The translations under genes were made by a program, and so were the position numbers. DNA of 33,273 nt from a virus. The stretch is from positions 1-33,273 of IMG/VR virus record IMGVR_UViG_3300025138_000178; one strand, 5' to 3'. Below the pieces are notes generated by a model. That model saw nothing but the letters and a program-made list of their open reading frames with translations. It had not been told where the DNA came from and did not search any database. Shown here in pieces: positions 8,593 through 16,405 of the stretch. Position 1 is the stretch's first letter. Each line of letters opens with the position of its first letter.

Positions 8593-8835
8593 TTAACTTC
8601 CTGTGTTTGCTTCTTGTATCCATGTCCCTATTTGATCGCCTAAAGCCTGCGGATTTGCATACCCAGTAACCGTATCAGTATTAAAATCTATTTTAACCCC
8701 TGAAGGGAAAAAAAGAAAGACATTATTATTAATATTAATTTGAATATCAAATAAATTTATTCGTGTTTTACTTGCGATGCTATCGCGTTGTATCCTTAAG
8801 TCTGCTCCGCGTGATTCTATTAAAAAAGTTGCCAT
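8593..8835 (-). CDS. Small appendage-base protein, paralogue of the next gene's N-terminus
   Basis: An 80-residue protein, MATFLIESRGADLRIQRDSI at the start and LGDQIGTWIQEANTGS at the end. It aligns over nearly its full length with the first 80 residues of the downstream 287-residue protein: short beta strands, then 'xDQxGTWxxEA'. This suggests tandem duplication, with one copy fused to fibre modules and one left alone. It could be a capping or adaptor version of the same virion-attachment domain. It starts with ATG ten bases after the preceding gene. Confidence 0.6.
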   Translation of the reverse strand: MATFLIESRGADLRIQRDSIASKTRINLFDIQININNNVFLFFPSGVKIDFNTDTVTGYANPQALGDQIGTWIQEANTGS

Positions 8836-8845
8836 AATTGTAAAT

Positions 8846-9583
8846 TTAACTAATCATCCCACCAAAGAAAGACTTGTTTTGTATAACTCCTTTGAAGTTA
8901 GTAAAAATATTATATTTAATTTCTGAAACACTAGGAAAATTTAAACCAGTTGAAGAAGCAGTAAAAGTAAAACTTGTGTTTTCTGTAATAGTTCCAAATT
9001 TATATAATTCACCATTAATAGTAAAAGCAGCGCCTGTAACCATGTAAAGAGTATCTGTAACTGCGACTGTGTAAGTGTTATCTGTGTTATCAGTAACACC
9101 CGTTGATGTTCTTTTTTGGCTGTTGTTGTATTGAATAAAAAGTTGTGCTTCTTTAAAATAATCAATTGCCTTATTAAATTTTTCTTCAGCAAAAGCAAGT
9201 GTTGAATTTGCTGTTAAGTTTTCGCTGTTCCTGCTTTGTCCTGCAACGTTTCCAATAATAGTATTTTGAACGTCTTGATTGTTTGTATAATAGTAATAAG
9301 TTAAATATTGCAGCATTCTTTTTAATCCTGTATAATCATAAACCTTTAAATCATAGGTATAAACAACACCGTTTAAAAGATTTAATAATTTCTTTGTTGT
9401 TGGTGTTGGTAATTCAGCGCCCAATTCAAGGTATAAAGAATCTCCTAAAAGCTTTTTTAAATATTCCTCTTGAATCTCTTTTATGTAGCTTTTTAAATTA
9501 TCCTTTTCAAACTTGTTTTGTGAAATTCTTGTTTCACCCGTTTTAAAATCATCAGTTGTTAAAATGCTTGTGAATTGGCTCAT
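8846..9583 (-). CDS. Head-tail connector/adaptor-like protein
   Basis: A 245-residue protein. The first 155 residues are strongly helical (SYIKEIQEEYLKKLLGDSLY, then a Tyr-rich helix around residue 95, LKRMLQYLTYYYYTNNQ). Residues about 160-245 are a Thr/Phe-rich beta domain. A helical protein of this kind downstream of the capsid gene is typical of head completion/adaptor proteins (gp6-like role), and similar Bacteroidetes phage proteins are annotated DUF6712; I could not confirm that. It begins after the terminator at 9594-9628. Confidence 0.6.
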   Translation of the reverse strand: MSQFTSILTTDDFKTGETRISQNKFEKDNLKSYIKEIQEEYLKKLLGDSLYLELGAELPTPTTKKLLNLLNGVVYTYDLKVYDYTGLKRMLQYLTYYYYTNNQDVQNTIIGNVAGQSRNSENLTANSTLAFAEEKFNKAIDYFKEAQLFIQYNNSQKRTSTGVTDNTDNTYTVAVTDTLYMVTGAAFTINGELYKFGTITENTSFTFTASSTGLNFPSVSEIKYNIFTNFKGVIQNKSFFGGMIS

Positions 9584-9593
9584 GCTGTTAATT

Positions 9594-9628
9594 TACAAAA
9601 AAAGCCCCTAAATAAAATTAAAGGCTTT
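9594..9628 (-). terminator. Terminator hairpin between the 70-residue gene and the connector gene
   Basis: AAAGCC (9601-9606) pairs with GGCTTT (9623-9628) across a 16-base AT-rich loop. The minus-strand product ends in a run of seven T. The stem is short and the loop long, so it may be leaky. Confidence 0.6.
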
Positions 9629-9654
9629 CAAAAATTGGTAAAAATTAAAGTAAA

Positions 9655-9867
9655 CTACAATTTGTCTACGTATCCTTTTCTTAAAAGTTTTACTGCTGTT
9701 TTTTTTGGAAGGTTTAAAATAGAACCATCTTTTATTTTTGCAGAATTAAATTCTTTTGCAAAGCCCTTTAAAACTTTGACTTTTATTTTAATGTTTATTT
9801 CTTCTTTTACTTCAGGTTTAACTGTTTCTTTTTTAGTTACCCTTGTTTTTTTTGCTCTTGTCATCAT
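9655..9867 (-). CDS. Small Lys-rich protein after the major capsid gene (function unknown)
   Basis: A 70-residue, strongly basic protein: the first third is Lys/Arg/Thr/Glu-rich (MMTRAKKTRVTKKETVKPEV), and the rest resembles a small beta domain ending PKKTAVKLLRKGYVDKL. It lies between two terminators (9880-9904 and 9594-9628), and two tandem ATGs are possible starts (9867 or 9864). Small proteins at this place in HK97-like phages are often head-completion or decoration factors, but nothing here identifies one. Confidence 0.6.
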   Translation of the reverse strand: MMTRAKKTRVTKKETVKPEVKEEINIKIKVKVLKGFAKEFNSAKIKDGSILNLPKKTAVKLLRKGYVDKL

Positions 9868-9879
9868 AAATAGATTTAA

Positions 9880-9904
9880 AAAAAGGAACAGCCTTAGCTG
9901 CTCC
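9880..9904 (-). terminator. Strong Rho-independent terminator after the major capsid gene
   Basis: GGAACAGC (9885-9892) pairs with GCTGCTCC (9897-9904), seven of eight positions, around a four-base loop. On the minus strand a run of T follows. It is only 13 bases beyond the capsid stop codon at 9918. Confidence 0.85.
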
Positions 9905-9917
9905 CCTTATTTATAAT

Positions 9918-11201
9918 TTATGCTGTTTCTAAAGCAGCTGTATTTGTAGAAAAATCACCTGCAACAAAAGCGCTTCTATCGTTATTTTTAACGAAAGTAA
10001 CACCGCGCCATTCAGCACGAATTGTTTTGTAATTCTTTACAAAGTTGTCTGCATTGTACCCAACCTCAATTGAAACTGATTGTTTAGTTAAAACAGAAGC
10101 TTTGCTAAAATCACCTACTAGGTATTTATCAACAGTAACTAAAGTTGTTGGTATAATTGGAACACCATCCAAAGAAAGTTCACCGCCAACCATTGCAAGT
10201 CTTTCAACATATCTTTTATCTGTTGAAGATACTTTAACCATTTTTAACGCAGTAACATCTGAAGGGTGCATTAAAATGTAGTTTGGAACTGCAGAACCTT
10301 CTTGTGCAATCATTATTTGATCCATTGCAACGCTTAAAACGTCAACGCTGTTTGCATTGTCAACAGTACCTGCAAAAACACCTGCTGCAAATGCTGGTGC
10401 AACTGTGAAAATACCGTTCATTTGTGGAGAAACTCCTGAACCACCGAAAACACCTGTTTCAACAGCTTTCAACAATTCTTTTGTTAATTCGTTGTTAATA
10501 GCACTTTCAATAAAATCAACATCATCAAGCATTTCATCTGTAACAGTAATAAATGCAGTTGTCTTTTCAACTTTCTGTGAACCAACTAATAAATCAAAAT
10601 CAATTTGATTTTTAGCAGAACTTTCAGCAGTTGGACCAGCAGAACCTTCTTTGTTAGCTTGATAAACCCATTCAACAAGGTTTGAACCAATTGTTCCACC
10701 GCTTACAATATCTAAAAGTCTCACAACTCTTGAAGGAACAGAATTTAAACCTGAAATTCTTAATGCTTGAGGAACCTGCCCAGTAACATTTCCTGCTAGG
10801 CTCATGTCTCCAACAGCTTTTACATCAAATTTTACGTTATCTGCTGCACTTGAAGAATTTTTTAATCTCTTTAATCCTTCAATATTTGAATCTAATTTAG
10901 TTCTTAAAGACTGCTTGAAAGAAACTTCTTTCCCTTCAACCTCTTCAGAAGATAATTTTTTCAACGCTATTCCTTGAAGTTTTAACGCTTCTTGTAATTG
11001 GTCGAATTGTGCATCTTTTTGCTTTAATATTTCAGCTTTAAGTTCTAAAATATCTTCTTTTGAAGCCTTTGCTTCAATTGCTTCATTCAACGCTTTTTGC
11101 TTTATTGCGTTAAATTCGTTCATTAATTCCAAAGCTTCTCCTGCAGGAAGTTTTGAATAATCATCTGCGGATATTCCTTTTTTTGATAAAAAATCTTTCA
11201 T
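9918..11201 (-). CDS. Major capsid protein, HK97 fold
   Basis: A 427-residue protein directly after the prohead protease. Residues 1 to about 115 form a charged coiled coil rich in Lys/Glu/Ala, the delta (scaffolding) domain that HK97-type proteases remove during maturation. The remaining 310 residues match the HK97 capsid pattern: IVSGGTIGSNLVEWVYQAN, FITVTDEMLDDVDFIESAIN (start of the spine region), ETGVFGGSGVSPQMNGIF, YILMHPSDVTALKMVK and a final TIRAEWRGVTFVKNNDRSAF. The length fits the family. It is followed by a strong terminator, as suits the most abundant virion protein. Confidence 0.95.
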   Translation of the reverse strand: MKDFLSKKGISADDYSKLPAGEALELMNEFNAIKQKALNEAIEAKASKEDILELKAEILKQKDAQFDQLQEALKLQGIALKKLSSEEVEGKEVSFKQSLRTKLDSNIEGLKRLKNSSSAADNVKFDVKAVGDMSLAGNVTGQVPQALRISGLNSVPSRVVRLLDIVSGGTIGSNLVEWVYQANKEGSAGPTAESSAKNQIDFDLLVGSQKVEKTTAFITVTDEMLDDVDFIESAINNELTKELLKAVETGVFGGSGVSPQMNGIFTVAPAFAAGVFAGTVDNANSVDVLSVAMDQIMIAQEGSAVPNYILMHPSDVTALKMVKVSSTDKRYVERLAMVGGELSLDGVPIIPTTLVTVDKYLVGDFSKASVLTKQSVSIEVGYNADNFVKNYKTIRAEWRGVTFVKNNDRSAFVAGDFSTNTAALETA

Positions 11202-11203
11202 CT

Positions 11204-11992
11204 CTAAAAATTTAAAAATAAGTTATTGTTAAAATTGTTTAATTTATCTGAATCAGAAGCGCGGCTTTCTTCTTTCAAAGTGCTTTTAATAAGCGGCTTT
11301 TCAATTGTAAGTGCTTTCTGTAATTCGCATATTTGATTAAAACGGGCTTCAAGGTTTTCAAGCCTTTCATCTGTGCCTTTCCCGTTTTTAATTGCTTTTA
11401 AAAAAGAAGCGTTTAATTCTTCTAATTTTTTTGCAAGTTGGCTTTTATTATTTAATCCTTTTGCAACGTCTAAAACTGGCGTAAATTCATTCGCGCCAAA
11501 AGTAACTGCTGAAACTTCCCAAAGTTTTACCTCTGTTATATCCCAGTGTCCATCTTCATTTAAAGAACTTTCTTCATTGAATTTAATTTTGTCTTGTACG
11601 TAATTAAACCCAATTGAATGTTCTCTTAATATTCCATCTTGATAATCTAAAAGCGCATCATTGCCTTTTGTACTTTTCCCAAGCGTTGAAACTACTTTTA
11701 AACCAAATGAATCTTCATAAATTTCTTTTATGCTTCCTATTTGGTGCTCAAAATCATGGTTTCTTAAATGCGCAATTTTGCGACCATTAGCAGCTCCACC
11801 CCTTTCTTGAATTGATTTAGTGAAAGCGCCCTTTTTTATAACGTCATTATCTGAATCTAAAACATCAAAAGCAGAACCATAAAATACAACTTCGCGTGAA
11901 CCTTCAGAAATATCTTTTAGTTCAAAAGCAATGTTTTTTGCCCCGTAACTTTTTGAAAGTTTATCTTCAATATGTTTATTTAAATCTTCCAT
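11204..11992 (-). CDS. HK97-family prohead protease
   Basis: A 262-residue serine protease that processes the capsid shell before DNA packaging. It shows the family pattern in order: YGSAFDVLDSDNDVIKKGAF (residues 38-57), RKIAHLRNHDFEHQIG (71-86, with the catalytic His at about 79) and LREHSIGFNY (122-131, catalytic Ser 126). The C-terminal 80 residues are Lys/Glu-rich and helical, as seen in proteases that co-assemble with scaffold. It lies two bases before the capsid gene and after the portal, the standard HK97 order. A run of Asn ends the protein (NNFNNNLFLNF). Confidence 0.9.
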   Translation of the reverse strand: MEDLNKHIEDKLSKSYGAKNIAFELKDISEGSREVVFYGSAFDVLDSDNDVIKKGAFTKSIQERGGAANGRKIAHLRNHDFEHQIGSIKEIYEDSFGLKVVSTLGKSTKGNDALLDYQDGILREHSIGFNYVQDKIKFNEESSLNEDGHWDITEVKLWEVSAVTFGANEFTPVLDVAKGLNNKSQLAKKLEELNASFLKAIKNGKGTDERLENLEARFNQICELQKALTIEKPLIKSTLKEESRASDSDKLNNFNNNLFLNF

Positions 11993-12018
11993 TTGCCTAT
12001 TAAGATAAAATAAATTAT

Positions 12019-13278
12019 CTAATCTTCAATATTTTCTTCAATTGCATCATTTGAACCGCTTATATAAAATTCATCCATTGAAGGTGTGTTTTCAATTCTT
12101 CCTAAGCTTAACATTTCGCGCCCTTCGTTTGGAGAAATAACACCTTGTTTAATTAAAATACTTATTGTTTGGGCTTTTTTGTTAATATCTTCCTGCAAAG
12201 AAGGTATATTATCAACGGAGAAATCAAGAAATAAATCAGCATTTTCTGCTTCTGAATATGAACGTACTAACCAATTATTATAATTTTGTTTAAATATTTC
12301 AAGTAAAGGAATAATTGCATCTGTATAAAAATCCTTTTTTGCTTCTGTAATATTGTTGTACGTACTTGAAGCAGGATCATTAAATAGAACGCTTGATACG
12401 TTGTATTGGTTACAAATAGCCCTTAATGAAATGATTCCTTGATCCATCAACTTTAAATCTTCGCTGCTCATCCCCATTTTAATAAAATCAAGTGAAGCGT
12501 TTGTAAACATTGGTGTACCAAATTTAGCACCGCCACCATACCTTGATTTATAAAGTTTTTCTAGTTCTTTACTGTTTTCAGGTGTTAAACCGCGCCCCTC
12601 TTTACTTGTTACAATACCCATTGCACCTTTGTTTTTTAATATTGAAGCCATTGCTTCCCACTTTTCAGAACTTGCAGCATAAACCATAACCAAAGATTCC
12701 AACGGTGAAAGCCCTATTAATTCGTTATACCCTTTTAAACGTGGATCAAATCTTTTAACGTGAAGAACTTCTTCAGCACTAAAATTTTGCAGTTGATTAA
12801 TATTTAAAGAATATCCTGCAACAGGGTTTATGGCGTTTCCTTTTATGGGTGCTGTATATTGTGAAGGAAGAACAGAAAGTTCTCCAAAGCCTGCAAAACC
12901 CAAAGATTCAGTACCATTTATGTAAGTGTTTCCTGTTGTTAAATACATAACAGCGGCTGCTTCTTGAAATTCAGCCCAAGTTTGCAACGGATTAGGACAT
13001 TTTAAAACATCATTTAAAGCTGAAGTTGTATTTGTAAATATTTCATCTCCTTTGCGCTCTTTTACTTCCCACTTTATAGAAGCAAAAGAAGAAGCAATTC
13101 TTGAAATAACAGCGTTAACATCTGCATTTTCAACAAATCCTTTTTCAATATAGTTTGTAAAATTTCTGTCAATAAAATTATATTGATTGTTGCCAATTGT
13201 AAAGGATTCATAAAGCTTGTTTGGCTCTGAAAATTCCCTTCCAAAAGCCTTAAATAAAATTTTACTAAAAATATTCAT
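12019..13278 (-). CDS. Portal protein
   Basis: The portal forms the dodecameric DNA gate at one capsid vertex and docks the terminase. I prefer the ATG at 13278 (MNIFSKILFKAFGREF, 419 residues) over the in-frame TTG at 13311 that overlaps the terminase gene. Support comes from ADVNAVISRIASSFASIKWE, FAEFQ/EFQEAAAVMYLTTGNTYI, EVLHVKRFDPRLKGYNELIG, SPLESLVMVYAASSEKWEAM and FKQNYNNWLVRSYSEAENAD, all typical of the SPP1/HK97 portal family. The acidic C-terminus (DAIEENIED) is usual. The gene lies between large terminase and protease. Confidence 0.93.
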   Translation of the reverse strand: MNIFSKILFKAFGREFSEPNKLYESFTIGNNQYNFIDRNFTNYIEKGFVENADVNAVISRIASSFASIKWEVKERKGDEIFTNTTSALNDVLKCPNPLQTWAEFQEAAAVMYLTTGNTYINGTESLGFAGFGELSVLPSQYTAPIKGNAINPVAGYSLNINQLQNFSAEEVLHVKRFDPRLKGYNELIGLSPLESLVMVYAASSEKWEAMASILKNKGAMGIVTSKEGRGLTPENSKELEKLYKSRYGGGAKFGTPMFTNASLDFIKMGMSSEDLKLMDQGIISLRAICNQYNVSSVLFNDPASSTYNNITEAKKDFYTDAIIPLLEIFKQNYNNWLVRSYSEAENADLFLDFSVDNIPSLQEDINKKAQTISILIKQGVISPNEGREMLSLGRIENTPSMDEFYISGSNDAIEENIED

Positions 13279-13300
13279 GTTTCTAAAAGTAGTTAAAAAA

Positions 13301-14524
13301 TTAATGTGCAAAAAATTGCGGCGTTGTTAAATCAAAAGAACAGTAATAACGAAAAGCGTCTATTAAATGGTTAAATTTATCAACAGGCTTTTCACTTCTT
13401 CTATCACTCCAAATATAATTATTCAATTCTTTAATTAAATTGGAAGAACTTTCTTCAACTATTATTTCGTAATTCTGTATTAGTCTTATTCCTGCTCTTA
13501 TTGAATCAGGTCCTTTAATAGCGCCTTTAATATTAAAACCTTCATCAAAAAGTTCATCTATAAGTCTAGGTTCAGCTGAATCTGCTATTATTAAATCATT
13601 TACTTCACAATGTTCTTTTAAAACTTCAACTAAATTTGCTGTTTTTAGTCCTGTTTCATAAAGCAACTCTTTTAAATATAACTTGTTTTTCTTCTTATCA
13701 ATTGCAACTTTAACAAGTGTTGATGGATCGTTTGAATACCCAAAATCGATTCCAAAACCAAAATCAAGACTATCATTAAATTTATTTATTGACCAATTTT
13801 CAAAGATAACCCCTTCAGCTTTTGTTCTCCATTGCCCAAGATAATTAAAAGCGTAGTATTTAGGATTCTGTTTTTTAGCTGTTAAAGCTTTATTAATCCA
13901 ACTTTCATTAAGAAATGGTTCACTAATACGCCACGTTGTATGAATGTGTTCAACTTCTTCATGTGTTGAAATTGGTATTTGTTCACCTTCAAAAGATTCA
14001 TATTTACACGCGCCTTCAAGCCATCTTTTATAGATAAAATGGTCAGGTGTTGAAGGGTTCATAATCCAAATAACCCTATTCTGTTTGTTAATCGTTCTTA
14101 TTGAATCATCTATTTTATCAAAAGCTTCCTCATCAAGGAAATCTTCACCTTCTTCAATCACAAAAGTTGTTACACCTGCCAAAGATTTAAGGTTTGCTTT
14201 TTGTGAATTGCTTGAAGCTTTTATACCTCTAAACCAAATAAAGGAACCTGTTTTAATATTATAAATATCTTTTGTTGTTATATGAAAGTTTTCTTGAACT
14301 CCTAATCTTTCAATGGTCTTTTTAAATTCAGGAATAATTGAAGTTTCTGCTGAAGTCATTGTATAACGTGTAAACAAAACACCGTTCCCCTGTTCATAAG
14401 TTAGTCTGCAAAGCATTTCTGAAACGTTGTAAGACTTAGCAGAACCCCTTGAACCAGTCAAAAAACAATATCTTTTTTTAGTAGTGTATAAAGGTTTATA
14501 AACGTTATTAATCTTGCTGATCAT
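13301..14524 (-). CDS. terL: Terminase large subunit (packaging ATPase and nuclease)
   Basis: A 407-residue protein that pumps DNA into the prohead and cuts the concatemer. Walker A is GSRGSAKS (residues 24-31). Walker B with the catalytic Glu is TTFVIEEGEDF (119-129). A C-motif region is WIMNPSTPDHFIY. The RNase H-type nuclease has its acidic residues at D260 (FGIDFGYSNDPS), D315 (LIIADSAEP) and D389 (NHLIDAFRYY). The length and motif order match the PBSX/Terminase_3-like family. Its ATG overlaps the small subunit gene by 17 bases, so the two subunits are translationally linked. Confidence 0.96.
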   Translation of the reverse strand: MISKINNVYKPLYTTKKRYCFLTGSRGSAKSYNVSEMLCRLTYEQGNGVLFTRYTMTSAETSIIPEFKKTIERLGVQENFHITTKDIYNIKTGSFIWFRGIKASSNSQKANLKSLAGVTTFVIEEGEDFLDEEAFDKIDDSIRTINKQNRVIWIMNPSTPDHFIYKRWLEGACKYESFEGEQIPISTHEEVEHIHTTWRISEPFLNESWINKALTAKKQNPKYYAFNYLGQWRTKAEGVIFENWSINKFNDSLDFGFGIDFGYSNDPSTLVKVAIDKKKNKLYLKELLYETGLKTANLVEVLKEHCEVNDLIIADSAEPRLIDELFDEGFNIKGAIKGPDSIRAGIRLIQNYEIIVEESSSNLIKELNNYIWSDRRSEKPVDKFNHLIDAFRYYCSFDLTTPQFFAH

Positions 14525-15092
14525 CTACCCACTCAATTAAAGGAATATTAAAATTATTGTTTTCGTTTATATTTAAATTTTTATCAGGTTCATTTAATCC
14601 AAGCATTTTAATAATCATTTCAAGCGCTTTTAACTTATCGTGCATTTGAAACTGAATAAACTGTTCAGAAACTTCTCCATAACTCTTTTGCGTTATCTTA
14701 ATATCTTTTATTCCTGCTTTTACTTCAGCAGGTATATCGGCAAAATCTTTAACTTTTGACCAATCCTCAAATAAATCACTTGGATTTTGGAAGGCAACCT
14801 TTTTTAATTCTAATAAAATATTTAACGCGCTAATCCCTGAAGATTCAAGCAGATTCTTTTTTAAACTATCAATTCTTTTTTTAATCTTTTCTTTTTGGAG
14901 CATCTTGCAACCTTGTGCGCCTGCTGTTTTCATTGAATAGCCTGCTTTCTTTGCTGCTGTTGTTGCGTTTGAACACCCTACATATTCAATGCAGAAATAT
15001 TCCTCTTGAGGTGTTAAACCCATTGAAGGTTTCCTTCTTGCATCGTTTTTCTTTTTTCGCCCTCGTGGATCAGTTCTTTTTATTGCGCCCAT
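14508..15092 (-). CDS. terS: Terminase small subunit
   Basis: A 194-residue DNA-recognition subunit of the packaging motor. A basic N-terminus (RGRKKKNDARRKPSMG) precedes the helix-turn-helix pattern LTPQEEYFCIEYVGCSNATT and AAKKAGYS, which is characteristic of the Terminase_2 family. The central part is helical for oligomerisation. An Asn-rich C-terminus ends in an acidic IEWVDDQQD that may contact the large subunit. The start is the ATG at 15092. The packaging site is probably nearby, but I cannot locate it. Confidence 0.9.
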   Translation of the reverse strand: MGAIKRTDPRGRKKKNDARRKPSMGLTPQEEYFCIEYVGCSNATTAAKKAGYSMKTAGAQGCKMLQKEKIKKRIDSLKKNLLESSGISALNILLELKKVAFQNPSDLFEDWSKVKDFADIPAEVKAGIKDIKITQKSYGEVSEQFIQFQMHDKLKALEMIIKMLGLNEPDKNLNINENNNFNIPLIEWVDDQQD

Positions 15093-15128
15093 GTTTATAA
15101 ATTACAAAAAAACTAATTAATTAAGCAT

Positions 15129-15329
15129 TTATAATTTATCTGTTGCAATTCTTACTGTAATTTTATCTTCAACAAAATCATTATTGTTGTACCCTTTTAG
15201 AACTTGAAAGCTTCCTTTGTAACCAGTTTTATCTTTTATTCTTTTGCAGGTTAAATTAATCTGTCTTTGCAACCTTTCTTTTTCGTTTAATTTGCTGCTG
15301 TTTATTTTATACAAGTAGAATTTTTTCAT
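15129..15329 (-). CDS. Small basic protein (function unknown)
   Basis: A 66-residue protein starting MKKFYLYKINSSKLNEKERL, with many Lys/Arg and no membrane segment. It may be a small alpha/beta fold (QINLTCKRIKDKTGYKGSFQ). Its ATG is preceded by AAAAACAAAAAAAACAAA, the A-rich leader seen before many genes here. It is the last gene before the terminase pair. I recognise no family. Confidence 0.6.
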   Translation of the reverse strand: MKKFYLYKINSSKLNEKERLQRQINLTCKRIKDKTGYKGSFQVLKGYNNNDFVEDKITVRIATDKL

Positions 15330-15352
15330 TTTGTTTTTTTTGTTTTTAGCGT

Positions 15353-15517
15353 TTAATTTTCAGCTTCTTCAATCATAATTAGCAATTCTTCAAAAGCTTC
15401 TTCATCATTCCTTAAAAGAAGTTTTAATTCGTTTTTACAGGGCATTACATCCCACCTTGAAACAAATTCGCCTGCAATTATCTTTGCAGCTATTTTTTTA
15501 ATCCTGTATTCATCCAT
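15353..15517 (-). CDS. 54-residue acidic microprotein (function unknown)
   Basis: An ATG at 15517 opens 54 codons ending in TAA at 15353. The product starts MDEYRIKKIAAKIIAGEFVS and ends in a Glu-rich helix (NDEEAFEELLIMIEEAEN). The start codon directly abuts the stop of the upstream 24-residue ORF (TAAATG), and codon use is phage-like (Glu is GAA throughout). It is below common gene-size cut-offs. The amphipathic acidic helix could bind another protein, but no function can be assigned. Confidence 0.6.
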   Translation of the reverse strand: MDEYRIKKIAAKIIAGEFVSRWDVMPCKNELKLLLRNDEEAFEELLIMIEEAEN

Positions 15518-15592
15518 TTAAAAAGCAGTTATTAATAAAATGAAAGTGAAAAATAATAAAATTAGCGCTGTAAAATAGTTTTTAATTGTCAT
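15518..15592 (-). CDS. 24-residue single-span membrane peptide
   Basis: The ATG at 15592 follows the leader AAACCAAAAACAAAAAAC, the same A-rich pattern found before confident genes. The product is a basic start (MTIKNYF) and a continuous hydrophobic span (TALILLFFTFILLITAF). The stop abuts the next ATG. It is too short for coding statistics. The leader, the clean transmembrane pattern and the coupling make it plausible. It could affect the membrane or a host membrane protein. Confidence 0.5.
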   Translation of the reverse strand: MTIKNYFTALILLFFTFILLITAF

Positions 15593-15633
15593 GTTTTTTG
15601 TTTTTGGTTTGTTAATTTAATTATTTATAAGAC

Positions 15634-15657
15634 AAAAAAAAAGCCCCGAAGGGCTTT
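15634..15657 (-). terminator. UUCG-tetraloop terminator closing the small-gene operon
   Basis: On the minus strand AAAGCCC, loop TTCG, GGGCTTT is followed by further T residues (stem 15640-15646 with 15651-15657). A perfect 7-bp stem, very stable tetraloop and U tract make this the clearest terminator of the window. It lies 10 bases after the stop at 15668 and separates the early-type genes from the small genes leading into the late module. Confidence 0.92.
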
Positions 15658-15667
15658 GGTTAATTTA

Positions 15668-15868
15668 TTATTTTAAATTACAAAAAACAATTTCTTTTGC
15701 TTTGTAAACATTTTTTAAATGGTTTATTTCGTCCTCTAATCCGTAAGCTTTTACGCTTTTTTTAATTGATAAAGTTTCTCTATAAACTTCATGTCCATTT
15801 AAACCGCCTCTTAAACTTGAAACGTATTCAATAATTAAATTTTCTGTGTCAATGTATAAAGTTGTCAT
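15668..15868 (-). CDS. 66-residue protein of unknown function, own promoter-like region
   Basis: I choose the ATG at 15868 (MTTLYIDTENLIIEYVSSLR), which follows an A-rich leader (AAAACATAACAAC). An upstream in-frame GTG at 16006 would run through the promoter-like element and over the 46-residue gene. An intermediate ATG at 15892 lies only a few bases from the TATA-like box. The product is mixed alpha/beta with one Cys near the end (EIVFCNLK). It stands between a promoter-like region and a terminator, so it may be a single-gene unit. No family recognised. Confidence 0.6.
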   Translation of the reverse strand: MTTLYIDTENLIIEYVSSLRGGLNGHEVYRETLSIKKSVKAYGLEDEINHLKNVYKAKEIVFCNLK

Positions 15869-15893
15869 GTTGTTATGTTTTGCGTTGTTCATA

Positions 15894-15958
15894 TAACGAA
15901 TATACGGACAAACTTTTGAATTGTTGCAAAAAAAAGTAATAATTTCTTCAATCGAATG
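15894..15958 (-). promoter_or_regulatory. Promoter-like element, copy C of the conserved 17-mer
   Basis: The minus strand carries CATTCGATTGAAGAAAT (15958-15942), one base different from copies at 22064 and 23433. A TATA-like box, TATATTCG, follows at 15904-15897, 37 bases beyond the 17-mer (34-35 in the other two copies). A clear -33 TTTG at the standard spacing is lacking. It lies just beyond the stop of the 46-residue gene and before the 66-residue gene. Confidence 0.5.
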
Positions 15959-15962
15959 TAAA

Positions 15963-16103
15963 TTAATCTTCAAGAGCTTCTTTTGCACCTGCTGAAAACA
16001 TTTCACTATTCACTTCAAAGGCTTTTATTTTATGGTAAATTGAAGAACTTGCAATCCCTAAAACAATACCAGTTAAGAGCATTAAAACCCCTGCTAATTT
16101 CAT
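15963..16103 (-). CDS. 46-residue membrane-anchored microprotein
   Basis: An ATG at 16103 overlapping the previous stop (ATGA) opens 46 codons. The product has one hydrophobic span at the N-terminus (MKLAGVLMLLTGIVLGIASS), then a short soluble part (YHKIKAFEVNSEMFSAGAKE) and an acidic end. The span could be a signal anchor; there is no obvious lipobox Cys. The overlap and the coherent reading frame support it as a real gene. Function unknown; it may act in the inner membrane. Confidence 0.6.
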   Translation of the reverse strand: MKLAGVLMLLTGIVLGIASSSIYHKIKAFEVNSEMFSAGAKEALED

Positions 16104-16405
16104 AATTCTTTATTTATTACACTGGCAACTTCTAAAGCGTTCAATTGTCTTTCAACGTAACTTTCACCCCTTAAATGAGGGAATTGATTTTGAACCTTTC
16201 TCCTAACTCTTGTTACGCTTTCCATCGCAGGATAAACACCATTAATAAATTTCTTTGTGAAAACTTCAACACTTTCATTTTTAAGATCTTTATCAATAAT
16301 TAAAATTAACACCATGAAAAGTCTGTTGTCATTATCCCTGCACTTTGGATACTTTTCTAAAAGCATTTGCACCTGATCCTGTATTTTTAATATTTTGTTA
16401 ATCAT
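16100..16405 (-). CDS. Phage protein of unknown function with RxRRKVQ motif
   Basis: A 101-residue helical protein. The C-terminal half contains YPAMESVTRVRRKVQNQFPH followed by LRGESYVERQ, a pattern I have seen in small phage proteins in replication regions without assigned function. The Arg-rich helix might bind nucleic acid. It begins inside the preceding 50-residue gene (overlap 8 bases) and ends overlapping the 46-residue gene, so the cluster is translated as a unit. Confidence 0.65.
   Translation of the reverse strand: MINKILKIQDQVQMLLEKYPKCRDNDNRLFMVLILIIDKDLKNESVEVFTKKFINGVYPAMESVTRVRRKVQNQFPHLRGESYVERQLNALEVASVINKEL

Noticed and set aside
8941-9198. 85-codon Leu-rich minus-strand ORF within the connector gene
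   Set aside because: A frame shadow; Leu/Thr runs arise from the AT-rich codons of the real gene.
13279-13311. TTG start extending the portal by 11 residues into the terminase gene
   Set aside because: A good ATG at 13278 lies 22 bases after the terminase stop and gives a normal portal N-terminus.
15869-16006. Upstream GTG start (16006) extending the 66-residue protein to 112 residues
   Set aside because: It would overlap the 46-residue gene and read through the conserved 17-mer and TATA-like box. The ATG at 15868 has the better leader.
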